Positions 1-6,703 are shown, counted from the first letter of the stretch. The stretch: DNA of 13,321 nt from Candidatus Scatomorpha stercoravium (GCA_018716005.1 DVKN01000082.1:1-13321); one strand, 5' to 3'. Notes: generated by a model not told the origin, from the sequence alone. Numbers and translations: made by a program.

Positions 1-493
1 CGAGCAGGCACGAAAATGCGCCGGGCTGGTATATGACCTCGGCTATCGTGTCCGGGAAGCTCGGGTGCTCGACGCGGTTCAATACGACCGCGCCGACGGC
101 GACCTGCCCGGCGTAGGGCTCGCCCCTCGCCTCGGCGGAGATGAGCCGCGCGAGCAGAGCTAGCTCGCCGGAGGCGTCCTCGCCGTTCACATAGCCGCCC
201 GAGGGCAGGCCGAGCGCGGCGAGGGTCTCGGGACCCGTCCTGCCGTCCACGGCGAGCCCGTTCGCCTCCTGGAACCAGCGCACGGCCGCCGCGGTGCGGC
301 TGCCGTATATGCCGTCCACCTCTCCGGAATAATAGCCCCAGTCGGCGAGCCGGGTCTGTATCTCCCTGACCGTCGCGCCGGAGCTGCCCTGCTCATAGGT
401 CTCCGCCGCCGCAGACTGCGCGAGAGCTATAATGCCGATGTTGAGCGCGAAGAGCGCCGCGAGCGCGAGTATGAGCTTTTTGCGTCTGAGCAT
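1..493 (-). CDS. sleB: Spore cortex-lytic enzyme SleB-like, 3' end beyond the window
   Basis: This hydrolase degrades spore cortex peptidoglycan during germination. I translated 164 residues before the window edge. Residues 1-30 form a signal peptide (basic MLRRKK start, hydrophobic core, Ala-rich cleavage region). Residues about 33-96 are a peptidoglycan-binding domain of the PG_binding_1 type, with the EIQTRL, GIYGSRTAAAV and FQ repeat landmarks. From about residue 110 the Hydrolase_2 (SleB/CwlJ) catalytic domain begins, with LARLISAEARGEPYAGQVAV. Glu121 in that motif matches the family catalytic Glu. The rest of the domain is missing because the window stops. I chose the ATG at 493 because a GAGGGGG sequence lies just upstream and the signal peptide then starts correctly. 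An in-frame ATG 27 bases further upstream is less likely. A SigG-like promoter lies directly upstream, which fits forespore expression. Another Hydrolase_2 paralogue is possible. Confidence 0.9.
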   Translation of the reverse strand, partial: MLRRKKLILALAALFALNIGIIALAQSAAAETYEQGSSGATVREIQTRLADWGYYSGEVDGIYGSRTAAAVRWFQEANGLAVDGRTGPETLAALGLPSGGYVNGEDASGELALLARLISAEARGEPYAGQVAVGAVVLNRVEHPSFPDTIAEVIYQPGAFSCLL

Positions 494-499
494 AAGAAT

Positions 500-532
500 C
501 CGCCCCCTCGCACATAGCATACGAGGGGGCGG
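500..532 (-). terminator. 11-bp perfect inverted repeat between lipoprotein gene and sleB
   Basis: CCGCCCCCTCG (500-510) and CGAGGGGGCGG (522-532) are perfect 11-bp arms around an 11-base loop. On the minus strand the hairpin follows the lipoprotein stop codon and is followed by ATTCTTATG, a poor U-tract, so intrinsic termination may be incomplete. The 3' arm in the RNA contains the sleB Shine-Dalgarno sequence GAGGGGG, and the loop holds the candidate SigG -10 element. It may act as a terminator, as a ribosome-site sequestering hairpin, or as both. Confidence 0.6.
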
Positions 533-545
533 ACAGGCTTATTCA
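515..545 (-). promoter_or_regulatory. Candidate SigG (forespore) promoter of sleB
   Basis: On the minus strand, TGAATA (540-545) is followed by an 18-base spacer and TATGCTA (515-521). The known SigG pattern is roughly TGAATA, 17-18 bases, CATACTA, so the -35 is a full match and the -10 matches 5 of 7. The start point would fall about 10-15 bases before the sleB Shine-Dalgarno sequence, giving a leader of only about 20 bases. SleB is a known SigG-regulon member in Bacillus. The assignment here rests on sequence pattern plus gene identity. Confidence 0.6.
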
Positions 546-557
546 AGGTTAATTATG

Positions 558-1148
558 TCAGGCGGCGCTGACGGTGAGCGAGCTCTCGTCGTTCGCGGTG
601 ACGGCGAAGCCCTCGGCGGCCGTGACGTTCTCGCTCGTGCAGACGGTCTCGCCCGTGGCGCTGAGCGCGCAGCCGACGGTGACGGCGCCGCTCACGTCGA
701 TGGCGGCGGCTCCCTCGGTGCTGATGCTGAGGCTGCCCTCGCCGGAGAAGCTGAGCGCGGAGCCGTCCTCGGCGACTATGCCGTCCGTGCCGGAGGTGAC
801 GATGGAGCACTCCCCGACGACTATTATCTCAAGGTCGCCGCCGCCGAAGCTGATGATGGGCGCGGCCTGATCCTCGCGCTCGAGCTCGAGCGCGTTTATG
901 GTGAGCGTACCGTCGGCGTAGTCCATGCCCTCGTAGCCGAGCCCGCTGAGCTGTCCGCCCCTTATGACGGGGATGCCGCAGATGGAAAGGCTGTCGAGCG
1001 GCTCGGGATCGGGCGTCGGGGTCGCGGGGGGCTCGGTGCCCATGAGGTCGGACGGGGTGACGCCGCCGGGGTTTTCGGAGCCCTGGCCGCAGGCGGCGAA
1101 GGCGAATACGAGCGTGAGCGCGAGAGCCGCGCAAAGGGTTTTCTTCAT
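558..1148 (-). CDS. Small secreted lipoprotein with beta-repeat, carbohydrate-binding-like domain
   Basis: I do not recognise a specific function for this 196-residue protein. It starts with a lipoprotein signal peptide (KK at 2-3, hydrophobic core, FAAC lipobox with Cys20), so it is probably anchored to the outer face of the membrane. A Pro/Thr-rich linker (about residues 39-50, TPTPDPEP) follows. The rest, about 51-196, is rich in Gly, Ser, Thr and short beta-strand-like units (GTLTINALELE, DLEIIVVGECSIVTSG, SALSFSGEGSLSIS). This resembles the right-handed beta-helix, carbohydrate-binding domains of secreted clostridial proteins (DUF4353-like), though the match is by eye only. AAAGGAG lies at a good distance before the ATG. 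It begins 16 bases after the thrS stop with no visible promoter or terminator between them, so it is probably co-transcribed with thrS. Confidence 0.8.
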   Translation of the reverse strand: MKKTLCAALALTLVFAFAACGQGSENPGGVTPSDLMGTEPPATPTPDPEPLDSLSICGIPVIRGGQLSGLGYEGMDYADGTLTINALELEREDQAAPIISFGGGDLEIIVVGECSIVTSGTDGIVAEDGSALSFSGEGSLSISTEGAAAIDVSGAVTVGCALSATGETVCTSENVTAAEGFAVTANDESSLTVSAA

Positions 1149-1164
1149 CTGGGTCTCCTTTCAA

Positions 1165-2925
1165 TCAGTCGAGGCTGCGGGAGCTTATCTCCGCGGTTAT
1201 CTGCGCGGCGAAGTCGTCGAGCGCCATGGCGCCCTTGTCGCCGCCGGAGCGGGTACGGACGGAAACAGTGCCGCTTTCGGCCTCCTTGTCCCCTATGACG
1301 AGCATATACGGAACCTTCTTGCTCTGCGCCTCGCGTATCTTGTAGCCAATCTTCTCGTTGCGGAAGTCGGTCTCGACGCGGACGCCGAGAGCGCCGAGCC
1401 TGTCCGCGACGCTCTGGGCGTAGTCGCGGCTGCGGTCGGTTATGGGCATGACGACGGCCTGCACGGGCGCGAGCCAGGTCGGGAAGGCTCCGGCGAAGTG
1501 CTCGGTTATGACGCCGATGAAGCGTTCGATGCTGCCGAGGACGACGCGGTGTATCATGACGGGGCGGTGCTTCGCGCCGTCCTCGCCGACGTACTCGAGC
1601 TCGAAACGCTCGGGGAGCTGGCTGTCGAGCTGTATCGTGCCGCACTGCCAGGTGCGCCCCAGGCTGTCCGCGAGATGGAAGTCCAGCTTCGGGCCGTAGA
1701 ACGCGCCGTCGCCCTCGTTTATGACGAAGGTCTTGCCCATCTCGGTGATGGCCTCCTTGAGAATCTCCTGATTGTGCTCCCACTGCTCGACGGTGCCGAT
1801 ATGGTCCTCGGGCATGGTGGAGAGCTCTATCTCGTACTTGAGGCCGAAGGTGGAGTACACCTCGTCGAAGAGCCTGACGACGCCCTTTATTTCGTCCTTC
1901 ATCTGCTCGGGGGTCATGAAGATGTGCGCGTCGTCCTGCGTGAAGCACCTGACGCGGAAGAGCCCGTGCAGCGCGCCGGAGAGCTCGTGGCGGTGGACAA
2001 GGCCCAGCTCGCCCACGCGCAGCGGGAGGTCGCGGTAGGAGTGCGGCTCGCTCTCGTAGACGAGCATGCCGCCGGGGCAGTTCATGGGCTTTATGGCGTA
2101 GTCCTGCCCGTCGATGACGGTGGTGTACATATTGTCCTTGTAGTGGTCCCAGTGTCCGCTGCGCTCCCAGAGCTCGCGGTTGAGTATCACGGGCGTGGAA
2201 ATCTCGACGTAGCCGTAGCGCTTGTGCACCTCGCGCCAGTAGTCTATGAGCGTGTTCTTGAGCGTCATGCCATTCGGCAGGAAGAAGGGGAAGCCCGGGC
2301 CTGCGTCGTTCATCATGAAGAGCCCCAGCTCGCGGCCGAGCTTGCGGTGGTCGCGCTTCTTCGCCTCTTCAAGACGGGCGAGATACTCGTCAAGTTCCTC
2401 CTTTTTCATGAAGCAGGTGCCGTAAATGCGCTGGAGCATCTTGCGGTTCGAGTCCCCGCGCCAGTATGCGCCGGTGCAGTTCATGAGCTTTATGGCGTTG
2501 CCCTTTATGCGGCCGGTAGAGTCCAGATGCGGGCCGGCGCAGAGGTCGGTGAACTCGCCCTGCTTATAGAAGCTTATGACGGCGTCCTCGGGCAGGTCCT
2601 CTATGAGCTCGACCTTGTAGGGCTCGTCCTTATCGGCCATGAACTTGATGGCCTCGGCGCGCGGCAGCTCGAAGCGCTCTATGGGCAGCTTCTCCTTGCA
2701 TATCTTGCGCATCTCGGCCTCTATCTTCTCGAGCACCTCGGGGGTGAAGGTGACGTCGGAGTCGATGTCGTAGTAGAAGCCGTTCTCGATAGCGGGGCCT
2801 ATCGCCAGCTTGCTCTCGGGATACAGGCGCTTCACCGCCTGGGCGAGGACGTGGCTCGCGGAGTGGCGGTAGGTGTCGCGGTATTCCCTGTTCTCGAAGG
2901 TGTAAAGGTTTTTCTTCTCGTCCAT
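1165..2925 (-). CDS. thrS: Threonine--tRNA ligase lacking the TGS domain
   Basis: Charges tRNA-Thr with threonine in the cytoplasm and edits mischarged Ser-tRNA. Read from the ATG at 2925 it has 586 residues. An in-frame TTG at 2940 would add five residues, but GGAGG lies 8 bases before the ATG and overlaps that TTG, so the ATG is preferred. The editing domain is complete: H21xxxH25 (HSASH) and C129xxxH133 (CAGPH). The class II catalytic core follows, with zinc ligands C283 (MNCPG), H334 (DDAHIF) and H459 (VMIHR). The anticodon-binding domain starts near residue 482 (TWLAPVQ). The N-terminal TGS domain of about 60 residues, present in the 642-residue E. coli enzyme, is absent; the protein starts almost at the editing domain. 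This looks like natural domain architecture, because promoter, leader, SD and start are all intact. It is controlled by the upstream T-box. Confidence 0.97.
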   Translation of the reverse strand: MDEKKNLYTFENREYRDTYRHSASHVLAQAVKRLYPESKLAIGPAIENGFYYDIDSDVTFTPEVLEKIEAEMRKICKEKLPIERFELPRAEAIKFMADKDEPYKVELIEDLPEDAVISFYKQGEFTDLCAGPHLDSTGRIKGNAIKLMNCTGAYWRGDSNRKMLQRIYGTCFMKKEELDEYLARLEEAKKRDHRKLGRELGLFMMNDAGPGFPFFLPNGMTLKNTLIDYWREVHKRYGYVEISTPVILNRELWERSGHWDHYKDNMYTTVIDGQDYAIKPMNCPGGMLVYESEPHSYRDLPLRVGELGLVHRHELSGALHGLFRVRCFTQDDAHIFMTPEQMKDEIKGVVRLFDEVYSTFGLKYEIELSTMPEDHIGTVEQWEHNQEILKEAITEMGKTFVINEGDGAFYGPKLDFHLADSLGRTWQCGTIQLDSQLPERFELEYVGEDGAKHRPVMIHRVVLGSIERFIGVITEHFAGAFPTWLAPVQAVVMPITDRSRDYAQSVADRLGALGVRVETDFRNEKIGYKIREAQSKKVPYMLVIGDKEAESGTVSVRTRSGGDKGAMALDDFAAQITAEISSRSLD

Positions 2926-2939
2926 TTTCAATGCCTCCA

Positions 2940-2975
2940 AAATGAAAACGCACCCCTGACGACGGCCAGGGGTGC
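2940..2975 (-). terminator. T-box intrinsic terminator upstream of thrS
   Basis: On the minus strand, GCACCCCTG and CAGGGGTGC form a 9-bp stem (2950-2975) with an 8-base loop, followed by GTTTTCATTTT. It lies between the T-box motif and the thrS SD. It is mutually exclusive with the antiterminator, as expected for a transcriptional T-box. Confidence 0.9.
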
Positions 2976-3191
2976 AATAACTCGCACGGTTCCACCCTGA
3001 GTTTTAACTCAAGCGGCCCTAACGCGGCCACACGGGCAAGGATACTGCGGAGCGCAGCCATGGCGCGTCCCCTTTTCCCCTTACCGGCTCGGGAGAGGTG
3101 GCGTCCCCCCCGGCCGGCCCGCCTTGCAGCCATGTGCGGGCTCTCTGTGCGGTCAAAAACGGGGAACGCGGCTCCGTCAAAGCCTTTTACC
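2941..3191 (-). promoter_or_regulatory. T-box leader controlling thrS
   Basis: This RNA leader senses uncharged tRNA and allows read-through into thrS when threonine is short. On the minus strand it shows the T-box core AGGGTGGAACCG (2987-2998), the AGAGAG Stem I motif with a GCCCGC/GCGGGC helix further upstream, a small CTGCG/CGCAG hairpin, and a terminator directly before thrS. The antiterminator can form from AACTC (2999-3003) and GAGTT (2979-2983) flanking the T-box bulge. The bulge reads TGGA, which would pair with a tRNA ending UCCA. I could not settle the specifier codon. The loop on the 3' side of Stem I (about 3097-3106) offers ACC (3097-3099), ACG (3102-3104) or GCC (3100-3102); the first two encode Thr, the third Ala. 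Gene context supports Thr. Confidence 0.92.
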
Positions 3192-3197
3192 GCGGGT

Positions 3198-3226
3198 ATA
3201 ATATCACTATTGTATCCGCTTGTCAA
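3198..3226 (-). promoter_or_regulatory. SigA-type promoter of thrS
   Basis: On the minus strand, TTGACA (3221-3226) has a 17-base spacer to TATTAT (3198-3203). The -35 is perfect and the -10 has one mismatch. Transcription would start near 3190, giving a leader of about 265 bases that contains the whole T-box. Confidence 0.85.
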
Positions 3227-3277
3227 GGCGCATACGCTACAATAATAAGCCAAATCCGGGAAATCGGCTCGGGCATC

Positions 3278-3306
3278 TTGACGTCCTAACGCCCGTTAGG
3301 TATAAT
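3278..3306 (+). promoter_or_regulatory. SigA-type promoter of the tetR-family gene
   Basis: TTGACG (3278-3283), a 17-base spacer and a perfect TATAAT (3301-3306). The spacer is almost completely filled by a palindrome (3285-3300), so a bound repressor would block RNA polymerase. It diverges from the thrS promoter, with about 51 bases between the two -35 elements. Confidence 0.85.
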
Positions 3307-3324
3307 GTCCCTAACAACTGTTAG
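3285..3324. promoter_or_regulatory. Two tandem palindromic operators, probably for the TetR-family protein
   Basis: O1 is CCTAACGCCCGTTAGG (3285-3300), lying in the -35/-10 spacer. O2 is CTAACAACTGTTAG (3311-3324), covering the likely transcription start and touching the SD. Both share the half-site CTAAC/GTTAG, with centres 25 bp apart. Size and placement fit autoregulation by the adjacent TetR-family gene. The assignment is inference from position and symmetry. Confidence 0.75.
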
Positions 3325-3336
3325 AGGAGCCCCGCC

Positions 3337-3924
3337 ATGTCCGATACCAGAGAAACCATACTTGAGCGCTCCCTCGAGCTCTTCGCGCGCCGGGGCTGCG
3401 AGGCCGTGTCCGTCCGGGACATCTGCGCCGCCGTGGGGATAAAGGAGAGCAGCCTCTACTACCATTTCAGGAACAAGCGCGCCGTCACGGAGGAGCTCTA
3501 CTCCCTCTTCGAGCGCCGCGCGGAGGAGCTCATGGCCTCGCTCGGCGAATCGCTCTCTCGCGGGGCCGACCGGAACGCGCTGTTGAAGGCCTGCGCCGCG
3601 TACTTCGACGCCTTCCTCTGCGACGGCTTCTGCAACCGGATGCTGCGCCTGCTCGGCATTGAGCAGCTCTCCGACCGCCGCGCGCGGATGCTCTACTCCC
3701 GCTGGCTCTTCGACGAGCCGCTGGGCTTCCTGACGCGCGTCTTCGGCGCGATGACCGCGAGGCGCGACGCGAGCGCCCTCGCCGTGGGCTTCTATTCCCC
3801 CGTCTTCCTCTACGCCCAGCGCTGGCTGCTGACGGGCACGCTCTCCGAGGGCGACAAGGCCGCCTTCCGCGCGGACGCCTACAGGCACATCCGCCGCTTC
3901 CTCGCCGGGCTCTCGGCGCGATAA
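3337..3924 (+). CDS. TetR/AcrR-family transcriptional regulator
   Basis: A 195-residue DNA-binding regulator of usual family length. Residues about 5-51 are the TetR_N helix-turn-helix (ILERSLELFARRGCEAVSV, then DICAAVGIKESSLYYHFRNK), with the typical SLYYHF recognition helix at 39-44. The rest is an all-alpha ligand-binding and dimerisation domain with no recognisable ligand signature. GAGGAG lies 7 bases before the ATG. It is alone on the plus strand: thrS diverges upstream and hisIE converges downstream, so no efflux pump or enzyme target sits beside it. Its own promoter carries two matching palindromes, which suggests autorepression. What else it controls cannot be told from this window. 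Confidence 0.93.
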   Translation: MSDTRETILERSLELFARRGCEAVSVRDICAAVGIKESSLYYHFRNKRAVTEELYSLFERRAEELMASLGESLSRGADRNALLKACAAYFDAFLCDGFCNRMLRLLGIEQLSDRRARMLYSRWLFDEPLGFLTRVFGAMTARRDASALAVGFYSPVFLYAQRWLLTGTLSEGDKAAFRADAYRHIRRFLAGLSAR

Positions 3925-3928
3925 CAGA

Positions 3929-3954
3929 CCGGCGGGCCGCCCTTGGCCCGCCGG
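3929..3954. terminator. Bidirectional hairpin between convergent tetR and hisIE
   Basis: CCGGCGGGCC (3929-3938) and GGCCCGCCGG (3945-3954) are perfect 10-bp arms around a 6-base loop. The hairpin sits 5 bases after the tetR stop and 11 bases beyond the hisIE stop on the other strand. U-tracts are short on both sides (CGCCTTATT and TCTGTTAT), so termination relies mainly on stem stability. Confidence 0.7.
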
Positions 3955-3965
3955 CGCCTTATTCC

Positions 3966-4613
3966 TCAGGTCATCTTCTCCTGCTTCACCTTGCGGTCTA
4001 TGATGTGCCGGCCCGCGAGCTCCGCCTCCACCTCCTCCGGCGTTATGCCGAGCTCGGCCATGAGCACGAGCGCGTGATAGGCGAGGTCCGCGAGCTCGTA
4101 GACCGTCTCGCGCCTGTCCCTCGCGTGGGCGGCGATTATGACCTCGGTGCTCTCCTCGCCGACCTTCTTGAGTATCTTGTCGAGGCCCTTCTCGAAGAGG
4201 TAGCTCGTGTAGCTCCCCTCGGGGCGCGTCTCCTTCCGGCCGAGCAGCAGCTCGTAGAGCCCCCGCACGGAGAAGGGCTCCGGGGCGTCCGACGCCATTA
4301 TCTCGTTGAAAAAGCAGCTCTCCGCGCCCGTATGGCAGGCGGGGCCGAGCTTGCGCACCCTGACCTCGAGCGTGTCGAAGTCGCAGTCCGCGGTGATGCT
4401 GACCACCTTCTGGCGGTTCCCGCTGGTCTCGCCCTTGCGCCAGAGCTCCCTGCGGCTGCGGCTCCAGAAGCAGGTATAGCCCTCGCGCAGCGTTATGTCC
4501 AGGCTCTCGCGGTTCATGTACGCCACCATCAGCAACCTGCCGCTGTCCGCGTCCGTTACGACGGCCGGGATGAGGCCGGCGGCGTCAAATTTCAGCTTGT
4601 CGAGATTCTCCAT
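3966..4613 (-). CDS. hisIE: Bifunctional phosphoribosyl-AMP cyclohydrolase / phosphoribosyl-ATP pyrophosphatase
   Basis: Carries out steps 2 and 3 of histidine synthesis: PR-ATP to PR-AMP (HisE), then ring opening to ProFAR (HisI). The protein has 215 residues. The HisI half (about 1-110) shows the WRKGETSGN motif (58-66), the metal-binding DCDFD motif (76-80) and C93 in GPACHTG. The HisE half (about 117-210) shows YTSYLFEKGLDKILKKVGEE (135-154), a further acidic residue at E157, and the helix YELADLAYH (172-180). Both active sites look complete. It is the last gene of the operon, one base after the hisF stop, with GAGGT as its SD. A stable hairpin follows its stop. Confidence 0.97.
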   Translation of the reverse strand: MENLDKLKFDAAGLIPAVVTDADSGRLLMVAYMNRESLDITLREGYTCFWSRSRRELWRKGETSGNRQKVVSITADCDFDTLEVRVRKLGPACHTGAESCFFNEIMASDAPEPFSVRGLYELLLGRKETRPEGSYTSYLFEKGLDKILKKVGEESTEVIIAAHARDRRETVYELADLAYHALVLMAELGITPEEVEAELAGRHIIDRKVKQEKMT

Positions 4614-4614
4614 T

Positions 4615-5373
4615 TCACAACCTCACATTGATTCCGTTTTCGCGCAGCTTGCGCTTGAGCTCGGGGATTTTTACCTCGCCGAAGTGGAAGATGCTCGCCG
4701 CGAGCCCTGCGCTCACGCGCGGCACGCTCTCGAAGAGCCGCGTGAAGTCCTCCGCCGAGCCCGCGCCGCCCGAGGCGACGACCGGCACCCTCACCCGCGA
4801 GCACACGGCGTCGAGCAGTTCGAGGTCGAAGCCGCCCTTCACGCCGTCGGTGTCTATGCTGTTCACGACAACCTCGCCCGCGCCGGCGGCCACGCCGCGC
4901 TCTATCCACGCGAGCGCCTCCATGCCCGTGTCGTCCCTCCCGCCGCGCGAGAAGACGCGGAACTCGCCGTCCACGCGCTTTATGTCAACCGAGAGCACGA
5001 CGCACTGGCTCCCGTAGCGCAGCGCCGCCTCGCCTATGAGGGCGGGGTTTTTTATTGCGCCGGAGTTCACGCTGACCTTGTCCGCGCCGCATTTGAGCAC
5101 GCGGCCGAAATCGTCGAGCGTATTTATCCCGCCGCCGACGGTGAGGGGGATGAACACCCGGCTTGCCGTCTCTCGCAGGATGTCCGTGAAGAGCGCGCGG
5201 CCCTCGGCGCTCGCCGTGATGTCGTAGAAGACGAGCTCGTCCGCGCCGCAGTCCGTATAGTATTCCGCGAGGGCGGCGGGCGAATCCACGTCCCGCAGAG
5301 CGGCGAAGTTCACGCCCTTTACGACGCGCCCGTCGCGCACGTCGAGGCAGGGGATTATGCGTTTTGTTATCAT
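4615..5373 (-). CDS. hisF: Imidazole glycerol phosphate synthase cyclase subunit
   Basis: HisF is a TIM barrel that takes ammonia from HisH and converts PRFAR to imidazole glycerol phosphate and AICAR. The 252-residue length is usual. The two catalytic aspartates are visible: D11 in IPCLDVRDG and D130 in LSVDIKR. The phosphate-binding loops VGGGI (79-83) and VASGGAG are also present, as is the conserved DGVKGG stretch. The ATG overlaps the hisA stop as ATGA, and GGAGG lies 7 bases before it. Translational coupling with hisA is likely. Its partner HisH is encoded two genes upstream, so the complex subunits come from one transcript. Confidence 0.98.
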   Translation of the reverse strand: MITKRIIPCLDVRDGRVVKGVNFAALRDVDSPAALAEYYTDCGADELVFYDITASAEGRALFTDILRETASRVFIPLTVGGGINTLDDFGRVLKCGADKVSVNSGAIKNPALIGEAALRYGSQCVVLSVDIKRVDGEFRVFSRGGRDDTGMEALAWIERGVAAGAGEVVVNSIDTDGVKGGFDLELLDAVCSRVRVPVVASGGAGSAEDFTRLFESVPRVSAGLAASIFHFGEVKIPELKRKLRENGINVRL

Positions 5374-6086
5374 TTTGCCGCCTCCACCGCTTTTTCGAGG
5401 TCGATTGCGCCCGTATAGTACGCCTTTCCGATGATGGCCCCGTAGAGCCCCAGCGCGCGCAGCCGCGCTATGTCCTCCATGGACGAGACGCCGCCCGAGG
5501 CTATGAGCCGCACCGCCGGGAAGGCGCGGGAAATCTCAGCGTAGAGCGCGTCGTTCGCGCCGCGCATGGCCCCGTCGCGGGCGATGTCCGTGCATATGAC
5601 CGTCTCCACGCCGAGCCCGGTCATGCGCGAGAAGAACTCCCCCGCCGTGACGCCCGAGCTCTCGAGCCAGCCCTTCACGGCGACCTCCCCGTCGCGCAAA
5701 TCGCAGCCAGCGGCGATTTTCCCGCCGTATTTCGCCACCGCAGATTCCAGGAATTCGGGATTGGCGGCCGCCGCCGTGCCGAGAATCACGCGGCTCACGC
5801 CCGCATCGAGCGCGCGCTCTATGCCCTCCGCATCGCGTATCCCGCCGCCGAGCTCGACGAAGGCGCCCGTGGCCCTTATCACCTCGCGCACGACGCCGAG
5901 GTTCGGCATCCCGCCGTCCCTCGCCCCGGCCAGGTCGACCATGTGAATCTGCCGCGCGCCCTTCGATACGAAGTCCGCCGCCACCGAAACGGGGTCTGAG
6001 GAGTAGACGGTCATATTGTTATAATCTCCCTTATAAAGACGGACAGCTTTGCCGTCGTACAGGTCGATTGCAGGGAATATAAGCAT
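5370..6086 (-). CDS. hisA: ProFAR isomerase (phosphoribosylformimino-AICAR phosphate isomerase)
   Basis: HisA isomerises ProFAR to PRFAR, an Amadori rearrangement. The 238 residues form a complete TIM barrel homologous to HisF. The catalytic pair is D8 (FPAIDLYDGKAVRL) and D129 (GCDLRDG). Phosphate-binding loops are ELGGGIR (78-84) and IASGGVSS. The start ATG shares one base with the hisH stop (TAATG), and GGAGGGGAG precedes it. It sits between hisH and hisF, the normal position in bacterial his operons. Nothing suggests the dual-function PriA variant of actinobacteria, and dedicated trp genes cannot be judged from this window. Confidence 0.97.
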   Translation of the reverse strand: MLIFPAIDLYDGKAVRLYKGDYNNMTVYSSDPVSVAADFVSKGARQIHMVDLAGARDGGMPNLGVVREVIRATGAFVELGGGIRDAEGIERALDAGVSRVILGTAAAANPEFLESAVAKYGGKIAAGCDLRDGEVAVKGWLESSGVTAGEFFSRMTGLGVETVICTDIARDGAMRGANDALYAEISRAFPAVRLIASGGVSSMEDIARLRALGLYGAIIGKAYYTGAIDLEKAVEAAK

Positions 6087-6703
6087 TATCTCCCCTCCAT
6101 CCCGCAGAAGGCGCGGAGGATATCGAGCCCCGCGCCGCCGCTCTTCTCAGGGTGGAACTGGCAGCCGCAGACGTTCTCCAGCTCCACGGCGGCGGTCAGC
6201 TCGAGGCCGTACTCCGCCGTCGCGGCGAGGGAATCGCCGCAGCGCTCCGCGAAGAAGCTGTGCACGAAGTAGACGTGCGCGCCCTCGGGCGTGGCCGAGA
6301 GGATGCGGCTATCCTTTGTTTTGTGCAGAGCGTTCCAGCCTATCTGGGGTATGTCGAGCTCCGGCGGTATGCGCCCGGCCATGCCGACGACCTCGCCGCG
6401 CAGCAGGCCGAGGCCCCGGTGCTCGCCGAATTCGTAGCTGCGCTCGAAGAGCAGCTGCATCCCAAGGCAGATGCCGAGCAGGGGCTTCCCCGAGTCCGCG
6501 CAGCGGTACACCGCGCTCTCGAGGCCGGACTCCGCGAGCTTCCGCCGCGCGTCCGCGAAGGCCCCGACGCCGGGCAGAATGACGCGGTCGGCGCGCAGGA
6601 TTTCATCCGCGTCGCCCGTCACCACGCTCTCAGCCCCAATCGCGGCCAGCGAGCTGCGCAGGGAAAAGAGGTTCCCCACGCCGTAATCTATGATTGCGAC
6701 CAT
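6086..6703 (-). CDS. hisH: Imidazole glycerol phosphate synthase glutaminase subunit
   Basis: HisH is a class I glutamine amidotransferase that releases ammonia from glutamine and channels it to HisF. The protein has 205 residues from the ATG at 6703. The catalytic triad is C79 (GICLGMQ), H184 and E186 (CQFHPEKSG). The oxyanion region PGVGAF (45-50) is present. A GTG at 6706 would add one residue, but the family usually begins MxAIIDYG and AGGGGG is better spaced to the ATG. The ATG overlaps the hisB stop by one base, as TGATG. The gene is coupled to hisB before it and hisA after it. Confidence 0.97.
   Translation of the reverse strand: MVAIIDYGVGNLFSLRSSLAAIGAESVVTGDADEILRADRVILPGVGAFADARRKLAESGLESAVYRCADSGKPLLGICLGMQLLFERSYEFGEHRGLGLLRGEVVGMAGRIPPELDIPQIGWNALHKTKDSRILSATPEGAHVYFVHSFFAERCGDSLAATAEYGLELTAAVELENVCGCQFHPEKSGGAGLDILRAFCGMEGR

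Noticed and set aside
432..1298. Plus-strand frame of 288 codons opposite sleB and the lipoprotein gene
   Set aside because: Antisense to two genes with clear signal peptides and SD sequences; no domain seen.
2926..2940. TTG start at 2940 for thrS
   Set aside because: The TTG overlaps the GGAGG Shine-Dalgarno sequence, and the ATG at 2925 is correctly spaced from it.
964..3000. Plus-strand open frame of 678 codons opposite thrS
   Set aside because: It mirrors thrS, which has full family motifs and an SD. The translation is low-complexity (Val/Leu/Ala/Glu/Gly-rich) with no domain. Long antisense frames are expected in GC-rich DNA.
2630..3253. Minus-strand frame of 207 codons across the thrS leader
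   Set aside because: It runs through the promoter, T-box and terminator and out of frame into thrS. The RNA structures explain this region better.
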